A DNA stretch of 64,000 nucleotides from Paraburkholderia sartisoli (GCF_900107685.1 NZ_FNRQ01000003.1:248001-312000); one strand, 5' to 3'; shown: positions 26,872-36,957, numbered from the stretch's first letter. Numbers and translations are program-made. The notes: generated from the sequence alone by a model not told the origin.

Positions 26872-28483
26872 CGTCGGCCCCCACGGTTCCGCTCGCGGTT
26901 CCCTGCGAGGCCCCCTCGCCTGCCGCGCCGTTCGCGACACGCCCATACTGGTCGTCGAAGCGCACGATGTCGTCTTCGCCGAGATAGCTGCCCGACTGCA
27001 CCTCGATGATTTCGAGCGGCGTCTTGCCCGGGTTTTCGAGCCGGTGCGTGACGCCAAGCGGAATATACGTGGACTGGTTTTCCGTCAGCAGGAAGTGTTC
27101 GTCGCCACGCGTGACGCGTGCCGTGCCGCGCACCACGACCCAGTGTTCCGCGCGGTGGTGATGCATCTGCAGCGAGAGCCTGCCGCCCGGCTTCACCACG
27201 ATGCGCTTCACCTGAAAGCGCTCGCCGTGATCGATCGAGTCATAGCAGCCCCACGGCCGCTGCACCTTGCGATGTTCCCTGGCTTCCGTGCCGGCCGTCG
27301 CCTTCAGCCGGCCGACAATCGCCTTCACGTCCTGCACGCGATCCTTCGACGCGACCAGCACCGCGTCGGCCGTTTCGACGACCACCACGCCGCTCACGCC
27401 GACGCACGCGACGAGGCGGCCGTCCGAATGCGCGAAGCTGTCCTGCGAGCCCTCGAACAGCACGCGGCCACGCGCGACGTTACCATCGGCATCTTTCTTC
27501 GAGACGTCCCACACCGCGTCCCATGCGCCGACGTCGGACCATCCCGCGACGAACGGCACGACCACGCCCGTGAGCCTCCCGTCGAGCGTGATCTGTTCCA
27601 TCACCGCGTAGTCGATCGAATCGGACGGGCAGCCCGCGAAGGCCGTGCGATCGAGCCGCAACGCGCCGTCGCTGTCGCTGTCGATCGACGCGTGCGCGAA
27701 GGCGTCCGCGCACGCCGCCGCGATGGCCGGACGGCACTCGCCGATCGCCGCGAGCCAGACCGACGCGCGCACCACGAAAATGCCGCTGTTCCACCAGTAT
27801 TCGCCCGACGCGACATAGCGCGCAGCGAGTTCGGCGTCAGGTTTTTCGACGAAGCGGTCGATCGCGCGCGCGCCGTTGTCGCCGCTCGCGGCGCCCGTCC
27901 GGATATAGCCGTAGCCGGTTTCGGCGCGCTCGGGCGGCACGCCGAGCGCGACAATCGCGCCGCGCGCCGCGTGGGCGACGGCCGCTTCGAGCGCGTGCGC
28001 GAAGGCCGCGCGGTCGGCGATCAGGTGGTCGGCCGGCATCACGACCAGCACCGGATCGCTGCCGTCCGGCGCGTCGTCGCGCGCGGCCAGCGCCGCGACG
28101 GTTAGCGCGGGCGCCGTGTTGCGCGGCAACGGTTCGAGCACGAGCCGCGCGGCCTTGCCGCAACGTTCGATCTTGTCGAGCGTCAGGAGCCGCAGGTCCT
28201 CGCCGCAGACGATCATCGGCGCGGCCTGGACCATTTCGATGGCGCTGTCAGCCGCGTGACCGGCATCGTCACCCGACGGCGCGAACGCGCCGTCAAGACG
28301 GCGCAGCGTGGCTTCGAGCAGGGATTCGTCGTCGATGAGGCCAATCATCTGCTTCGGATACTGTTCGCGCGACAGGGGCCACAGCCGCGTGCCGGAGCCG
28401 CCCGCCAGAATCACGGGCTGCACCGTGCAGCGCGAACGGGCGTCACGGTCGCGAAACGCAAAAGGCAATGCGAGATCGTTCAT
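26843..28483 (-). CDS. manC: Mannose-1-phosphate guanylyltransferase / mannose-6-phosphate isomerase
   Basis: A bifunctional enzyme of 546 residues that makes GDP-mannose. The N-terminal nucleotidyltransferase has PVILAGGSGTRLWPLSREQYPKQ at residues 23-45, VMPADHLI and the metal/sugar residues in ETGYGYI, FVEKPD and YWWNSGIF. The C-terminal cupin isomerase has RPWGCYDSIDHGERFQVKRI, SLQMHHHRAEHWVVVRGTA and the metal-binding His/Glu set. It is about 65 residues longer than usual because of an N-terminal extension, a mid insertion and a tail. GGGGAGAG precedes ATG 28483. It implies a mannose- or fucose-type sugar in the polymer. Confidence 0.95.
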   Translation of the reverse strand: MNDLALPFAFRDRDARSRCTVQPVILAGGSGTRLWPLSREQYPKQMIGLIDDESLLEATLRRLDGAFAPSGDDAGHAADSAIEMVQAAPMIVCGEDLRLLTLDKIERCGKAARLVLEPLPRNTAPALTVAALAARDDAPDGSDPVLVVMPADHLIADRAAFAHALEAAVAHAARGAIVALGVPPERAETGYGYIRTGAASGDNGARAIDRFVEKPDAELAARYVASGEYWWNSGIFVVRASVWLAAIGECRPAIAAACADAFAHASIDSDSDGALRLDRTAFAGCPSDSIDYAVMEQITLDGRLTGVVVPFVAGWSDVGAWDAVWDVSKKDADGNVARGRVLFEGSQDSFAHSDGRLVACVGVSGVVVVETADAVLVASKDRVQDVKAIVGRLKATAGTEAREHRKVQRPWGCYDSIDHGERFQVKRIVVKPGGRLSLQMHHHRAEHWVVVRGTARVTRGDEHFLLTENQSTYIPLGVTHRLENPGKTPLEIIEVQSGSYLGEDDIVRFDDQYGRVANGAAGEGASQGTASGTVGADDECTGTSGQ

Positions 28484-28657
28484 TCGACACTCTCCCCGTC
28501 GATACGACGCGCGGCGCGCGATTCATACGCTGCGGCGCGGATGCAGGTCAATGCATGTGACGCGCACGAGGCGCACGACGTGCATCGCAGGTCCATTGAA
28601 GCAGACCGGCCCGGCGACCTCTGTACGTGGCGCCACATTGCGGGACGGTACGCGCCG

Positions 28658-29995
28658 CTACAGGCCATGCAGCGCCGGCTTGACGATCTGTTCGAGCATC
28701 GGCTTTAACCGGTAGAAGGGGCTGCCGAGCGTCACGCAGCATTCGGGCGCGCGAAACGTCAAACAGAAGAACAGCGCGAGCAGAAACAGCGCCTTTCGGT
28801 GGCGCGCCGCCGAAGCGACGATGCCGCGCATCACGTCGGGCGGCGTGACGACGAATGCGTCCGCGATCCGCGCGCGCAACCCGCGCGGCACGAGACGCTT
28901 CAGATCCGGCACCGTGATCGCGGCCGGGCCGTCGGCGAAAAACAGCAGCAGATACGAAATCGACACCGCCGAGAGCCAGCGCCCCCAGTCGATACCCAGC
29001 AGATACATGGGCAGCGAAGCGGCAAAGAGAAACCCGAGCTGCGCCAGATGGCGGCGCAGCATCTCTTCGTGCGCGAGACCGTAGCCGCCGCCGTTCCACA
29101 GCGTCACGAGCACGAGAATCGCGGCGATGCCGGCGCCCGCGAAGCCCCATACCCAGAACTGCCCGGCCATGAAGAGATACGCGACGCCGGAAAGATTGAA
29201 GACCGTGCTCCAGCCGATCGCGGAGATGCCGCCGCCCGGCACCATCGGCGTGCCGGGAGAAATCAGCGAGCGGTCGGCGGGGGCGAGCATGTGCCAGAGC
29301 TGGCCCGCGATGTCCGGGTTGCCCTTGAACGCCGCGCACATCAGGAACATCACGACCTGCAGCACGAGCGACACTTTCACCACGCGCGCGAACGCGGGCT
29401 GCGCGGGGAACATCGCGGCGAGACGCCGGACGATCAGCCACGCGGCGGGGAACGAAATGAACGCATACGATTCGTGCAGGAGCGGCAGCGCTACCGCCTG
29501 CACGAGGACGAACGCGGCAAGAAAACGCGCCGCGCGCAGCCGGCGCGGCATCACGGTCGAACGGACGATCGCGCTGTAGAGCAGGCAGTCGATACCGAGC
29601 GCCACGTGAAAAACGATCTCCTTGCGAAAGAAGAACGCGTTACCGATCGCCATCTGGAAGAGACCGCCCGGCACCAGAAACGCAAGCGCGAGCGCGGCCG
29701 GGCTGCGTTCGCGCGAGCGCGCCCAGACCGACACCATCAGCAGGCTCAGCATCGCGTAGTTCGCGAACACGAGGAGATTGACGGTGGCGACGTCCGCGCC
29801 ATCGCCGTTGACGAGACTGATCAGCCAGCCGCTGATGCCGCGCCGGATAAAGCCCGCGTTATAGCTGATCAGCCATTCCGAATAGGCCCACGGGCTCCAG
29901 TTCAGACGCGCCGGATTCGACATCGTCACGGCCCAGACCAGCGATATGGACGCGCCCACGAGCAGGTAAGTCAGCCACGAACAGGTCCGTTTCAT
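28658..29995 (-). CDS. Multi-spanning membrane protein of the exopolysaccharide locus
   Basis: A 445-residue protein with about ten hydrophobic helices. The periplasm-facing first loop reads YNAGFIRRGISGWLI; the N-x-G-F-x-R-R-G pattern is one I associate with uncharacterised polysaccharide membrane proteins of the GT-C or polymerase type. A second loop carries the acidic/His segment LPLLHESYAF. The GGAG sequence directly abuts ATG 29995, which is poor spacing, so a later start such as MSNPARLNW cannot be ruled out. It lies 27 bases after the methyltransferase gene. Confidence 0.75.
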   Translation of the reverse strand: MKRTCSWLTYLLVGASISLVWAVTMSNPARLNWSPWAYSEWLISYNAGFIRRGISGWLISLVNGDGADVATVNLLVFANYAMLSLLMVSVWARSRERSPAALALAFLVPGGLFQMAIGNAFFFRKEIVFHVALGIDCLLYSAIVRSTVMPRRLRAARFLAAFVLVQAVALPLLHESYAFISFPAAWLIVRRLAAMFPAQPAFARVVKVSLVLQVVMFLMCAAFKGNPDIAGQLWHMLAPADRSLISPGTPMVPGGGISAIGWSTVFNLSGVAYLFMAGQFWVWGFAGAGIAAILVLVTLWNGGGYGLAHEEMLRRHLAQLGFLFAASLPMYLLGIDWGRWLSAVSISYLLLFFADGPAAITVPDLKRLVPRGLRARIADAFVVTPPDVMRGIVASAARHRKALFLLALFFCLTFRAPECCVTLGSPFYRLKPMLEQIVKPALHGL

Positions 29996-30022
29996 CTCCT
30001 GGATACCTTTGCAAACGTCATC

Positions 30023-30850
30023 TCAAGCCAGCGGATGTTCCGGCTTTCTCGCCACGAAATGCAGCCACCACGCGTCCGACGAAGCTGCGTCGTCGGGAAT
30101 GCGCTGCGTGTCGGTGCTGCCGAACACGGCTTCGAGTTCGAGGCCGAGGTCCGCGATCTGGCGACGTTCGTGCGCGAGCGTCGTGTACACGATGACGATG
30201 CCGAAGTTGTGGGCGGCCGCGGTCGCGATCGAATAGCCGTCGAAATCGCGCGTGAGACGCGCGTGCCGCAGATAGTTGTAGCTCGCCGCCGGCAGCCGGC
30301 GCAACGTGCGCATCGTGCGCACGCCGAGCTTGAGCGGATTGAACGTGAACACCGGAAAGATCCGGCTGAACGGCTCGCGATAGCCCGGGCCTTCGCGGTT
30401 GTGCGACGAAAACAGGATCAGTCCGCCGGGCCGCGTCACGCGCTTCATTTCCTGCAGGATGCGCATGCGGTCGTCGTAATCGACGCAATCGATGCCGTTC
30501 CAGCTGAACTGCACGAACGCATAGTGACCGGACGGCAGCGCCGACATGTCGCGCGCGTCCATCCAGCGCAGGTCGAGTCCCGGGTGACGTTCCTTGCACA
30601 GGTCGATGAGCCTGTGCGTGTAATCGACCGCCGTGTAGTCGCTCGACAGCGCGGTCAGCATCGGCACCGTCCGCCCCGCGCCCACGCCCACGTCGAGAAT
30701 GGGCTGGCCGCGTGTGCGCGACGCCACCCACTCGATGGCCGCGCGTTCGCCCGGATCGCTCCAGCCTGGGTGCGTCGTGAATTCGCGCCTGGCGTCACGC
30801 GAATTCCACGCGCTCTGGTTGACGTGATCGAGTGCCTTGCCCAGATTCAT
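30023..30850 (-). CDS. Class I SAM-dependent methyltransferase
   Basis: A 275-residue methyltransferase. SAM-binding motif I is ILDVGVGAGRTVPML, followed by the acidic end of strand 2 (YTAVDYTHRLIDLC), motif IV SGHYAFVQFSWNGIDCVDY and post-motif VTRPGGLILFSSHN. It is probably a sugar O-methyltransferase given its position, but the acceptor is unknown. ATG 30850 overlaps the stop of the hydrolase gene by 4 nt. Confidence 0.88.
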   Translation of the reverse strand: MNLGKALDHVNQSAWNSRDARREFTTHPGWSDPGERAAIEWVASRTRGQPILDVGVGAGRTVPMLTALSSDYTAVDYTHRLIDLCKERHPGLDLRWMDARDMSALPSGHYAFVQFSWNGIDCVDYDDRMRILQEMKRVTRPGGLILFSSHNREGPGYREPFSRIFPVFTFNPLKLGVRTMRTLRRLPAASYNYLRHARLTRDFDGYSIATAAAHNFGIVIVYTTLAHERRQIADLGLELEAVFGSTDTQRIPDDAASSDAWWLHFVARKPEHPLA

Positions 30851-32778
30851 GATCCGACTCCTGGAAAATGCGCCCCCTGGAGCGCCGTGTCGCCCTGACG
30901 GTCGGAATCTGTTTCCGTAACCGCGACGGCAGGATTCGCTGCATCGGGCGCGAGTCCGGCGTGCCGCCGGTCCGCGCCCTGCCTCATTTGCGACGCATCC
31001 TTCGCGTCGGACTTCGAAACCACGGGCTCGCGCATCGACTGCATGAGCCATGTTTCGGTGTCGCGCATGACCGCTTCGCGCGCCGCGCCGGTGAAAAGCG
31101 CGTGATCGAGTTTCGGCAGCAGGACGACACGGATCGACGGATACCGTCCAAGACCGCTGCCGTGCGTGCCGAAGTGAATCTTCAGCTCTTCAAGACCGAC
31201 GTCGAACTCGCCGTACACCAGCCGGACCTGCACGCCCTTCGCGGCCAGATCGCGTGCGAGCGTGCGGATCGGGTCTTTATCCTCGCCGCCGACGCGCGCC
31301 ACCACGTCGCCGGTCCGTGCGCGCACGAGACGCCACGCGCGCTGCGATATCGCGCGTGCCGCGCGCATCGGGTTCGCCTTGCCGTGCAGCGCCGCGAGCC
31401 ATTTCTTCAGACTGAACGCGGAACGCCAGTAGAGACGGCTCTGCGCGAACACCGGCGTGCCGGGCGCGCGATCCTCGCCATCCCAGATGAACTTCTGCAG
31501 GTTCACGCCCACGCACCCGACGATCGCCGGATGTCTGCGCGCGCCATGCAGGCCGTTGAACGCGCCGCCGCACACGCCCACCACCACCACGCGCCGGTAA
31601 CCCTGCGAAACGAGCCACTGCGCGCCGGCCGCGACGTCGATACCGGATGCGTCGGCGTAGATCGTATCGAGCGTGACCGTCGGCGACAGCGGCGAACTGT
31701 CGCCCAGCCCCGCGAGATCCATGCGCAGCGAGGCTATGCCCTGCTCCGCGAGCCGCCGGGCGAAGAGCACGAACATGCGCCCGTCGCCGATGTGATGACT
31801 CGCGCCCGTGTTGCAGAAGAGTACCGCGGGCAATTCAGGATCGATGCGGTCCGGCACACAGTGCATGCCGAAATACCGGCCGTCCTGGTAAGGCACGTCG
31901 AACGAAACCGGTGTTTCGCACAGACCCTGCGCGGGCAGTTTCAGTTCGTGGCACGTCTGCTTGCTGGCACTCGCCCCACCGGCACGCGGCGGCATGTCGC
32001 GCGCGAGCCAGTCGGTCGCCCGGAGGAACACGTCGTGCGGCACTTCGCTGTAGAGCGCCTCAAGCTGGAAGCGGTCGCATTCGTCGAACGGCCCCGTTTC
32101 CACTTCGCTGCCGAGCGCCTCATGGCGGCTCGCCAGATTGGCCGCCTGTTTGCCGCCGCGCGAATCGAGCAGCAACACGCGCTTCGCGACGCTGGACTCG
32201 ACCTTCGTCAGATCGAGCGCGGAGAGTCGCGCGACGTCCTCGCCATGCACGCCGAAGCCGAACGCTTCGACATAAGCGTTCGTGTCGGGCAGCGGATCCG
32301 CGCTGAAACCCGCGGGCGTGGTCGCCCAGCTCTGGCGGTGCGCACGCAGCTCGCGCACGTACTGGCGCCCCGAGATCACCGGCGCGAGCAGCACGAGCGC
32401 GTCGACGCCGCCGCGCCGTTCGGCGGCGCGCGCGGCCAGCAGCGCGCCGAGCCGGAATCCGCACAGCGCGACTTCGGTGACGCCCGTGCGCGCGCGCAGC
32501 GTTTCGATAGCGGCGTCGATGCTGTCGAGCCATGCGTCGATGCGGCCCGGGTCTTCCTCGACGCCGGCGGAATCGCCCGAGCCAGGATAGTCGAAGCGCA
32601 ACGCCGGCATGCCGCGCGCGGCGATGCCCTCGGCCAGTTTGCGCCAGCCGCGATGCGTACACAGGATGTCGTAGCCGAACGGGCTGCACAGCACGACACC
32701 GCGCCCGGCATGCGCGCCGTTTGCACTATCCGCGCCGTGCAGCCAGCCGAAACATCCGCCAAAAACGATCGGCTCCAT
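30847..32778 (-). CDS. Tandem alpha/beta hydrolase with atypical nucleophile elbows
   Basis: A 643-residue protein made of two consecutive alpha/beta hydrolase domains, about residues 1-270 and 285-590. In domain 1 the nucleophile elbow reads LCGFRLGALLAA, placing Arg109 where Ser is normal. In domain 2 it reads VVGVCGGAFNG, placing Cys403 there. Both domains keep the strand before the elbow and the PALRFDYPGSGDS or SLRMDLAGLGDSS segment typical of serine-aminopeptidase-like hydrolases. These elbows recall the exosortase/PEP-CTERM-associated hydrolase families, but no exosortase is in the window. ATG 32778 (MEPIVFGG) has AGGA 13 bases upstream; ATG 32808 would add ten residues. Confidence 0.82.
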   Translation of the reverse strand: MEPIVFGGCFGWLHGADSANGAHAGRGVVLCSPFGYDILCTHRGWRKLAEGIAARGMPALRFDYPGSGDSAGVEEDPGRIDAWLDSIDAAIETLRARTGVTEVALCGFRLGALLAARAAERRGGVDALVLLAPVISGRQYVRELRAHRQSWATTPAGFSADPLPDTNAYVEAFGFGVHGEDVARLSALDLTKVESSVAKRVLLLDSRGGKQAANLASRHEALGSEVETGPFDECDRFQLEALYSEVPHDVFLRATDWLARDMPPRAGGASASKQTCHELKLPAQGLCETPVSFDVPYQDGRYFGMHCVPDRIDPELPAVLFCNTGASHHIGDGRMFVLFARRLAEQGIASLRMDLAGLGDSSPLSPTVTLDTIYADASGIDVAAGAQWLVSQGYRRVVVVGVCGGAFNGLHGARRHPAIVGCVGVNLQKFIWDGEDRAPGTPVFAQSRLYWRSAFSLKKWLAALHGKANPMRAARAISQRAWRLVRARTGDVVARVGGEDKDPIRTLARDLAAKGVQVRLVYGEFDVGLEELKIHFGTHGSGLGRYPSIRVVLLPKLDHALFTGAAREAVMRDTETWLMQSMREPVVSKSDAKDASQMRQGADRRHAGLAPDAANPAVAVTETDSDRQGDTALQGAHFPGVGS

Positions 32779-32950
32779 CGGTTGATTCGATTCCTCTGGC
32801 CGTTCCATTGCCCGTTCATTCCCATGCAAGAGGTTTGCCGTCGAACCCGCGCACCATGCGCCCCGCGCCCTGTCCCGCGCATTACAGCAGGCACGCGGCA
32901 ATGCTTCCGTGCGCATGCACACAGTCACGGGCGCCGCGCGCCGCACCGCT

Positions 32951-34456
32951 TCACGTTTCCGCGTCGAGCGGCTCCGTCCGCGGCGTGATGCGGCGCCCGA
33001 GGCCCGCGCGTTCCAGAAACTTGTGTACGAAGTCGCGCAGCTCCGCCGAAAGCGCCAGCGACAGCGCGAGATTCACCGCGACCAGCACGAGCGCCGCGCC
33101 CGCCAGCATCAGGCGGCTGTCGACCACGCTCGCGATCGCGATGGCCATGCACAGGCAGAGCGCGTGCGGCACGAGCACGCCCAGCAGCGCGCGGCCACCG
33201 AGGCGCGACAGGATGATCAGCAGCGCGCCGTCGATCAGCGTCTTCAGCAGCACGGCCAGCGCCGCGCCGACGAGGCCGAACATCGAGATGCCAACCCACA
33301 GCAGGACGGCGAGCACCGGCAACTGCACGAGACTGATGCGCGCGGCGCGGCCCGGATCGGCCCGCGCCTGCAACAGCACGCGCACGACGCTCGCCGAGCT
33401 GCCGACCCACACCGACAGCGCGACGAGGTGGCCTGCGGTGGTGCCCGCGCTGGCGATTTCGCTGCCGACCCACCACAGCAGGAACGGATGCAGCGCGCAG
33501 ATGACGACGATCGTGCAGGGCGTGAGAATGCCGACGACGAGCGCAATGCCCTGGCGCGCCAGCTCGTGCGCGTCGACATGCGACGAAGCGGAAAGACGGG
33601 GAAACAGCGTCCGCATGACGGCGGTCGGCAGCACCGACAGGCGACCCACCAGATTCTGCGGCGTCGAGTAATACGCGACCGCGCGCGCGCCGAGCATCGT
33701 GCCGATGATCACGCGGTCGATGCTCGCCGCGAACATCTCCGCACTGCCGCCGATCACGATCCAGCTGCCGTACTGGAACAGTTCCTTGATGATCGGCCAG
33801 CGCGGCCGGCGCCAGCCTGTCAGGCCGAGCACGCGCCACGTCGACACGCCAAAGATGATCGCGCCGAGAAAGCGCGTGGCGACGGCGGTCGCGATCACGA
33901 CGGGCAGCGTCGGCGAGATCCAGTGCGCGGCGACGAGCGGCAGGCACTGGAACGTCGCCATGCCGAACACCTGGTTGAGGTTGAAGACGGCGAAGCGCTC
34001 CGCGCCGGTCAGCGAGCCGGCCATCACCCACGTGAGATTGGCGAGCGGAATCGCGACGGCGAGCCACGGCAGGCTCGCGTACACCTCCTGACTGAACGCG
34101 GGCGACAGATGGCCGAACATCTTCAGCCACGTGAACGAAATACCCCAGAGCAGCAGCGCGCCGGCCGTGCCGGTCATGAAATTGACGAACAGCGCGCTGA
34201 AAAACACCTGCTCGACGCGTTCGTGCGACTGGTCCTTTGCCGCGCGGGCAATCGAGATGCGGTTCTCGGTGGCGAGGCTGATGCCCATGTCGAGCACGCC
34301 GAAGTAGCCGATCAGCGTCCAGACGAGGTTCATCACGCCATAGCGCTCGGCGCCAAGCGTGAGCAGATATCCCGGCACGGTCACAAACGAAATCGCGATC
34401 GGGACGGCCGTTCCAAGCAGATTCAGACCGACGTTACGCAGAATCCGACTGTCCAT
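32951..34456 (-). CDS. wzx: Wzx-type oligosaccharide flippase
   Basis: A 501-residue MATE/MOP superfamily membrane protein with 12 to 14 helices. The N-terminus RILRNVGLNLLGTAVPIAISFVTVPGYLLTLGAERYGVMNLVW is characteristic of polysaccharide flippases. A conserved cytosolic Arg/Asp loop follows (SIDRVIIGTMLGARAVAYYSTPQNLVGRLSVLPTAV). It moves the undecaprenyl-diphosphate-linked repeat unit to the periplasm. GGGGG precedes ATG 34456. It is part of the leftward arm, with 170 bases separating it from the GT4 gene upstream. Confidence 0.93.
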   Translation of the reverse strand: MDSRILRNVGLNLLGTAVPIAISFVTVPGYLLTLGAERYGVMNLVWTLIGYFGVLDMGISLATENRISIARAAKDQSHERVEQVFFSALFVNFMTGTAGALLLWGISFTWLKMFGHLSPAFSQEVYASLPWLAVAIPLANLTWVMAGSLTGAERFAVFNLNQVFGMATFQCLPLVAAHWISPTLPVVIATAVATRFLGAIIFGVSTWRVLGLTGWRRPRWPIIKELFQYGSWIVIGGSAEMFAASIDRVIIGTMLGARAVAYYSTPQNLVGRLSVLPTAVMRTLFPRLSASSHVDAHELARQGIALVVGILTPCTIVVICALHPFLLWWVGSEIASAGTTAGHLVALSVWVGSSASVVRVLLQARADPGRAARISLVQLPVLAVLLWVGISMFGLVGAALAVLLKTLIDGALLIILSRLGGRALLGVLVPHALCLCMAIAIASVVDSRLMLAGAALVLVAVNLALSLALSAELRDFVHKFLERAGLGRRITPRTEPLDAET

Positions 34457-34627
34457 CTTGCCCCCAGGTTGGCGGCATCACCGTTCGCGCGGCGACTTGT
34501 CAGCGCGCTGCGTATCGCCATGCGGACGTTGCCGCGCCAGCCGGAATGCCTCGTTTGACGTATTGGAGCAGCGTTCGGGCGCGGTATCGGTGCGCGCGCA
34601 CACACAAACCCCGCCACGCCGCACGGT

Positions 34628-35782
34628 TCAAGGCTCGCCGAGCGCCTCGCGGTAAACGCGGGCGACCTGGGCCGCCACGACGGCGTTGTCGAAGCGCGCG
34701 CGGGCGTATGCGCGGCATGCGGTTTCATCGGGCAGCACGCGCCTGCCGCGCAGCGCATCCGCGATGCCGGCGGCGATCGCCTGATAGCCGACGGACGGCA
34801 GCACCAGTTCCGGCGAAAGCGGCGCCACCGCTTCCGGCAGGCCGCCCACCGGCGTCACCAGCACGGGCGTGCCGGCCGCGAGCGACTCGATCGTCGTCAG
34901 GCCAAAGCCCTCGAGCGAGAGCGTCGGCACGACGGTCACGTCGGCGGCGCGATACCACAGCGGCAGGGTTTCATCCGCCACGTAGCCGGCAAGCTGCACG
35001 TGGCTGTCGAGCCGGCGCGCTGCGATCGTCGAGCGCAACGCGGGTTCGAGCGGGCCCCTGCCCGCGATCACCAGCAACGCGTCGGGGACGCTCTGGCGCA
35101 CCACGAACATCGCATCGACGAGTTCCTCGAGCCCCATGCGCGACACCAGCCTCCGGATGCAGAAAACCAGCGGGCGATCAGCCGGCAGACCGAGCCTCTC
35201 GCGCACTTCGGCTTTCGTCTGCGTGACGTTGAAGCGCTCGACGTCGACACATCCCGGCACGATCCGGATCGTCTCTTCAGGCACGCCGTAGCGCTCGCGC
35301 AGAAGATCGCCGAACGCGCGTGACAGCACGATATGCCGGCTCGCGTTGCGATACACCGACTTCTCGATCGCGTGCCTGACGACGCGCGACACGCTGCTGC
35401 GCCCTTCCGCCGCCGCCTCGTCTGCCCACGGGCCGTGAAAATGCACGACGCGCGGAATCTTCGCGAATACGCCGAGCGTCGGCGCCGTGTACAGCGCGAA
35501 GTGCGATGCCACGACGTCCGGCGGCATCGCACGCTTGAGTTTCTGCGAATGCCTGCGCGCCTGCCACATGCGGGTCGGAAGACGATCTTCGGCGTCCGCG
35601 AACGCGTGGACCTGGCCACCCGAGTCGTGGAACACGTCGTCACTGCCCGCCACGAGACCGCGCACGCTGACGCCCTGCGCCGGGAGCGATTCGATCAGGG
35701 CCTTGAATACCCGGTCGAGGCCACCCGGCCGCTCGCCGAACCAGTGCATGCCGATCTGCAGCGAATTGATCAAGGTGCTCAT
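34628..35782 (-). CDS. Glycosyltransferase family 4
   Basis: A 384-residue GT-B retaining glycosyltransferase. The N-terminal GERPGGLDRVFKALIESL is the glycine-rich acceptor-domain loop, then VVHFHGPWADEAA. The C-terminal donor domain has FCIRRLVSRMGLEELVDA and the EX7E motif in SLEGFGLTTIESLAAGTPVLVTPVGGLPEAV. Its start ATG 35782 overlaps the previous GT gene by 4 nt. Sugar and linkage cannot be told. Confidence 0.93.
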   Translation of the reverse strand: MSTLINSLQIGMHWFGERPGGLDRVFKALIESLPAQGVSVRGLVAGSDDVFHDSGGQVHAFADAEDRLPTRMWQARRHSQKLKRAMPPDVVASHFALYTAPTLGVFAKIPRVVHFHGPWADEAAAEGRSSVSRVVRHAIEKSVYRNASRHIVLSRAFGDLLRERYGVPEETIRIVPGCVDVERFNVTQTKAEVRERLGLPADRPLVFCIRRLVSRMGLEELVDAMFVVRQSVPDALLVIAGRGPLEPALRSTIAARRLDSHVQLAGYVADETLPLWYRAADVTVVPTLSLEGFGLTTIESLAAGTPVLVTPVGGLPEAVAPLSPELVLPSVGYQAIAAGIADALRGRRVLPDETACRAYARARFDNAVVAAQVARVYREALGEP

Positions 35783-36957
35783 GACGTCGCGGATACCGCG
35801 TTGTGGGTGATCCCGTTTTTTCCGGGAGGCTGCGTCTTGCGCAGTTCTTCGTAGAGCGACAGATAGCGCATCGCCATCTGTTCCCAGCTGAGCGACGTCG
35901 CCAGTTCGCGAGCGGCCGCGCCCATGGTCCGCGCGCGCGCGGGATCAGCGGCAAGCCAGCTGATCGCCGCGGCGAGACCGTCGAAATCTTCCGGGCTGTC
36001 GAGCACGACGCCGCACGCACTGTCGATCACTTCGGCGCCGCCGGCGGTGGCGACCGTCACGACCGGCAGTGCGCTCGCGAGCGCCTCGAGCATGACGAGA
36101 CTCATCGCTTCGTAGCGCGATGGAAACACGAACGCATCCACGGAACGCATCAGCGCCGGCATGTCGCGCACGAAGTCGACAAAATGCACCCGGTCCGCGA
36201 CACCGAGCGCGGCCGCGAGCGCGGGATAAGGACAGTTGCCCACGCCGCCCGCCACCACCAGATGAACGTGGGCCGGCGTCGACACCAGCGCGCGCAGCAC
36301 CGCATCGAGATTTTTACGCGCGACGCGCAGGTCGCCGGCGAAGAGCAGCAGGAACGGCGTCAACGGCAGGCCGAAACGCGCCCGTTCGGCTGGACCTGGC
36401 GCGAACTCGTCGACGTCGACGCCGTTGTGGATCACGTGCAGGCGCTGCGCGGCGATGCCCGTGGCCTGCACCTCGGCGGCCACTTTCCGTGACACGGGCA
36501 CGACCGTGCGCGCGGCGAGAAACGCGCGCTTCTCGCACCATGCGTTAAGCCGCGTGAAGGCCAGCTGATACGCCGCGTACGCGCCCTGCCGAAGATTGAT
36601 CGGATAAAACCCGCATCGATACCAGCCGTCGTGGACAAAATGCACGCTGTTGACGTCGGCGCGCGCCCACGTGATGAAGCCGTTCACGTGAATCAGGTCG
36701 AACTGGCCGCGATGCGCGGCAATCCAGATGCCGCTGCGCAATGCGAAGACCTGGTACTTGACGAGGCGGGTCGGAAGCCAGCTCTCGCGAATCCGCACGA
36801 AGCGCAGGCGCGGATGGGCCAGCAGCGCCTCTTCGATGCGCGAGCCGAGTACCGTCACCGAATGGCCCGCGGCCAGCAGCGCGCGCACGATCTCGTAGTT
36901 CACCCGTCCCTGGCCGTCATTCGTGCTGACGCGGTGGGTCACGATCAGAATTCTCAT
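35779..36957 (-). CDS. Glycosyltransferase family 4
   Basis: A 392-residue GT-B glycosyltransferase starting MRILIVTHRVSTNDGQGRVNYEI. It has HNGVDVDEFAPGP, the donor-domain start LLLFAGDLRVARKNLDAV, and the EX7E motif in SRYEAMSLVMLEALASALPVVTVATAGGAEV. The frame is open much further upstream, but that part is antisense or frame-shifted relative to the polymerase gene. ATG 36957 overlaps the polymerase stop by 4 nt, indicating tight coupling. Confidence 0.93.
   Translation of the reverse strand: MRILIVTHRVSTNDGQGRVNYEIVRALLAAGHSVTVLGSRIEEALLAHPRLRFVRIRESWLPTRLVKYQVFALRSGIWIAAHRGQFDLIHVNGFITWARADVNSVHFVHDGWYRCGFYPINLRQGAYAAYQLAFTRLNAWCEKRAFLAARTVVPVSRKVAAEVQATGIAAQRLHVIHNGVDVDEFAPGPAERARFGLPLTPFLLLFAGDLRVARKNLDAVLRALVSTPAHVHLVVAGGVGNCPYPALAAALGVADRVHFVDFVRDMPALMRSVDAFVFPSRYEAMSLVMLEALASALPVVTVATAGGAEVIDSACGVVLDSPEDFDGLAAAISWLAADPARARTMGAAARELATSLSWEQMAMRYLSLYEELRKTQPPGKNGITHNAVSATS

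Noticed and set aside
28799..34558. Several rightward open frames of 500-700 codons opposite the exopolysaccharide left arm
   Set aside because: Each mirrors a gene with unambiguous motifs on the other strand; none has a ribosome binding site or family pattern.
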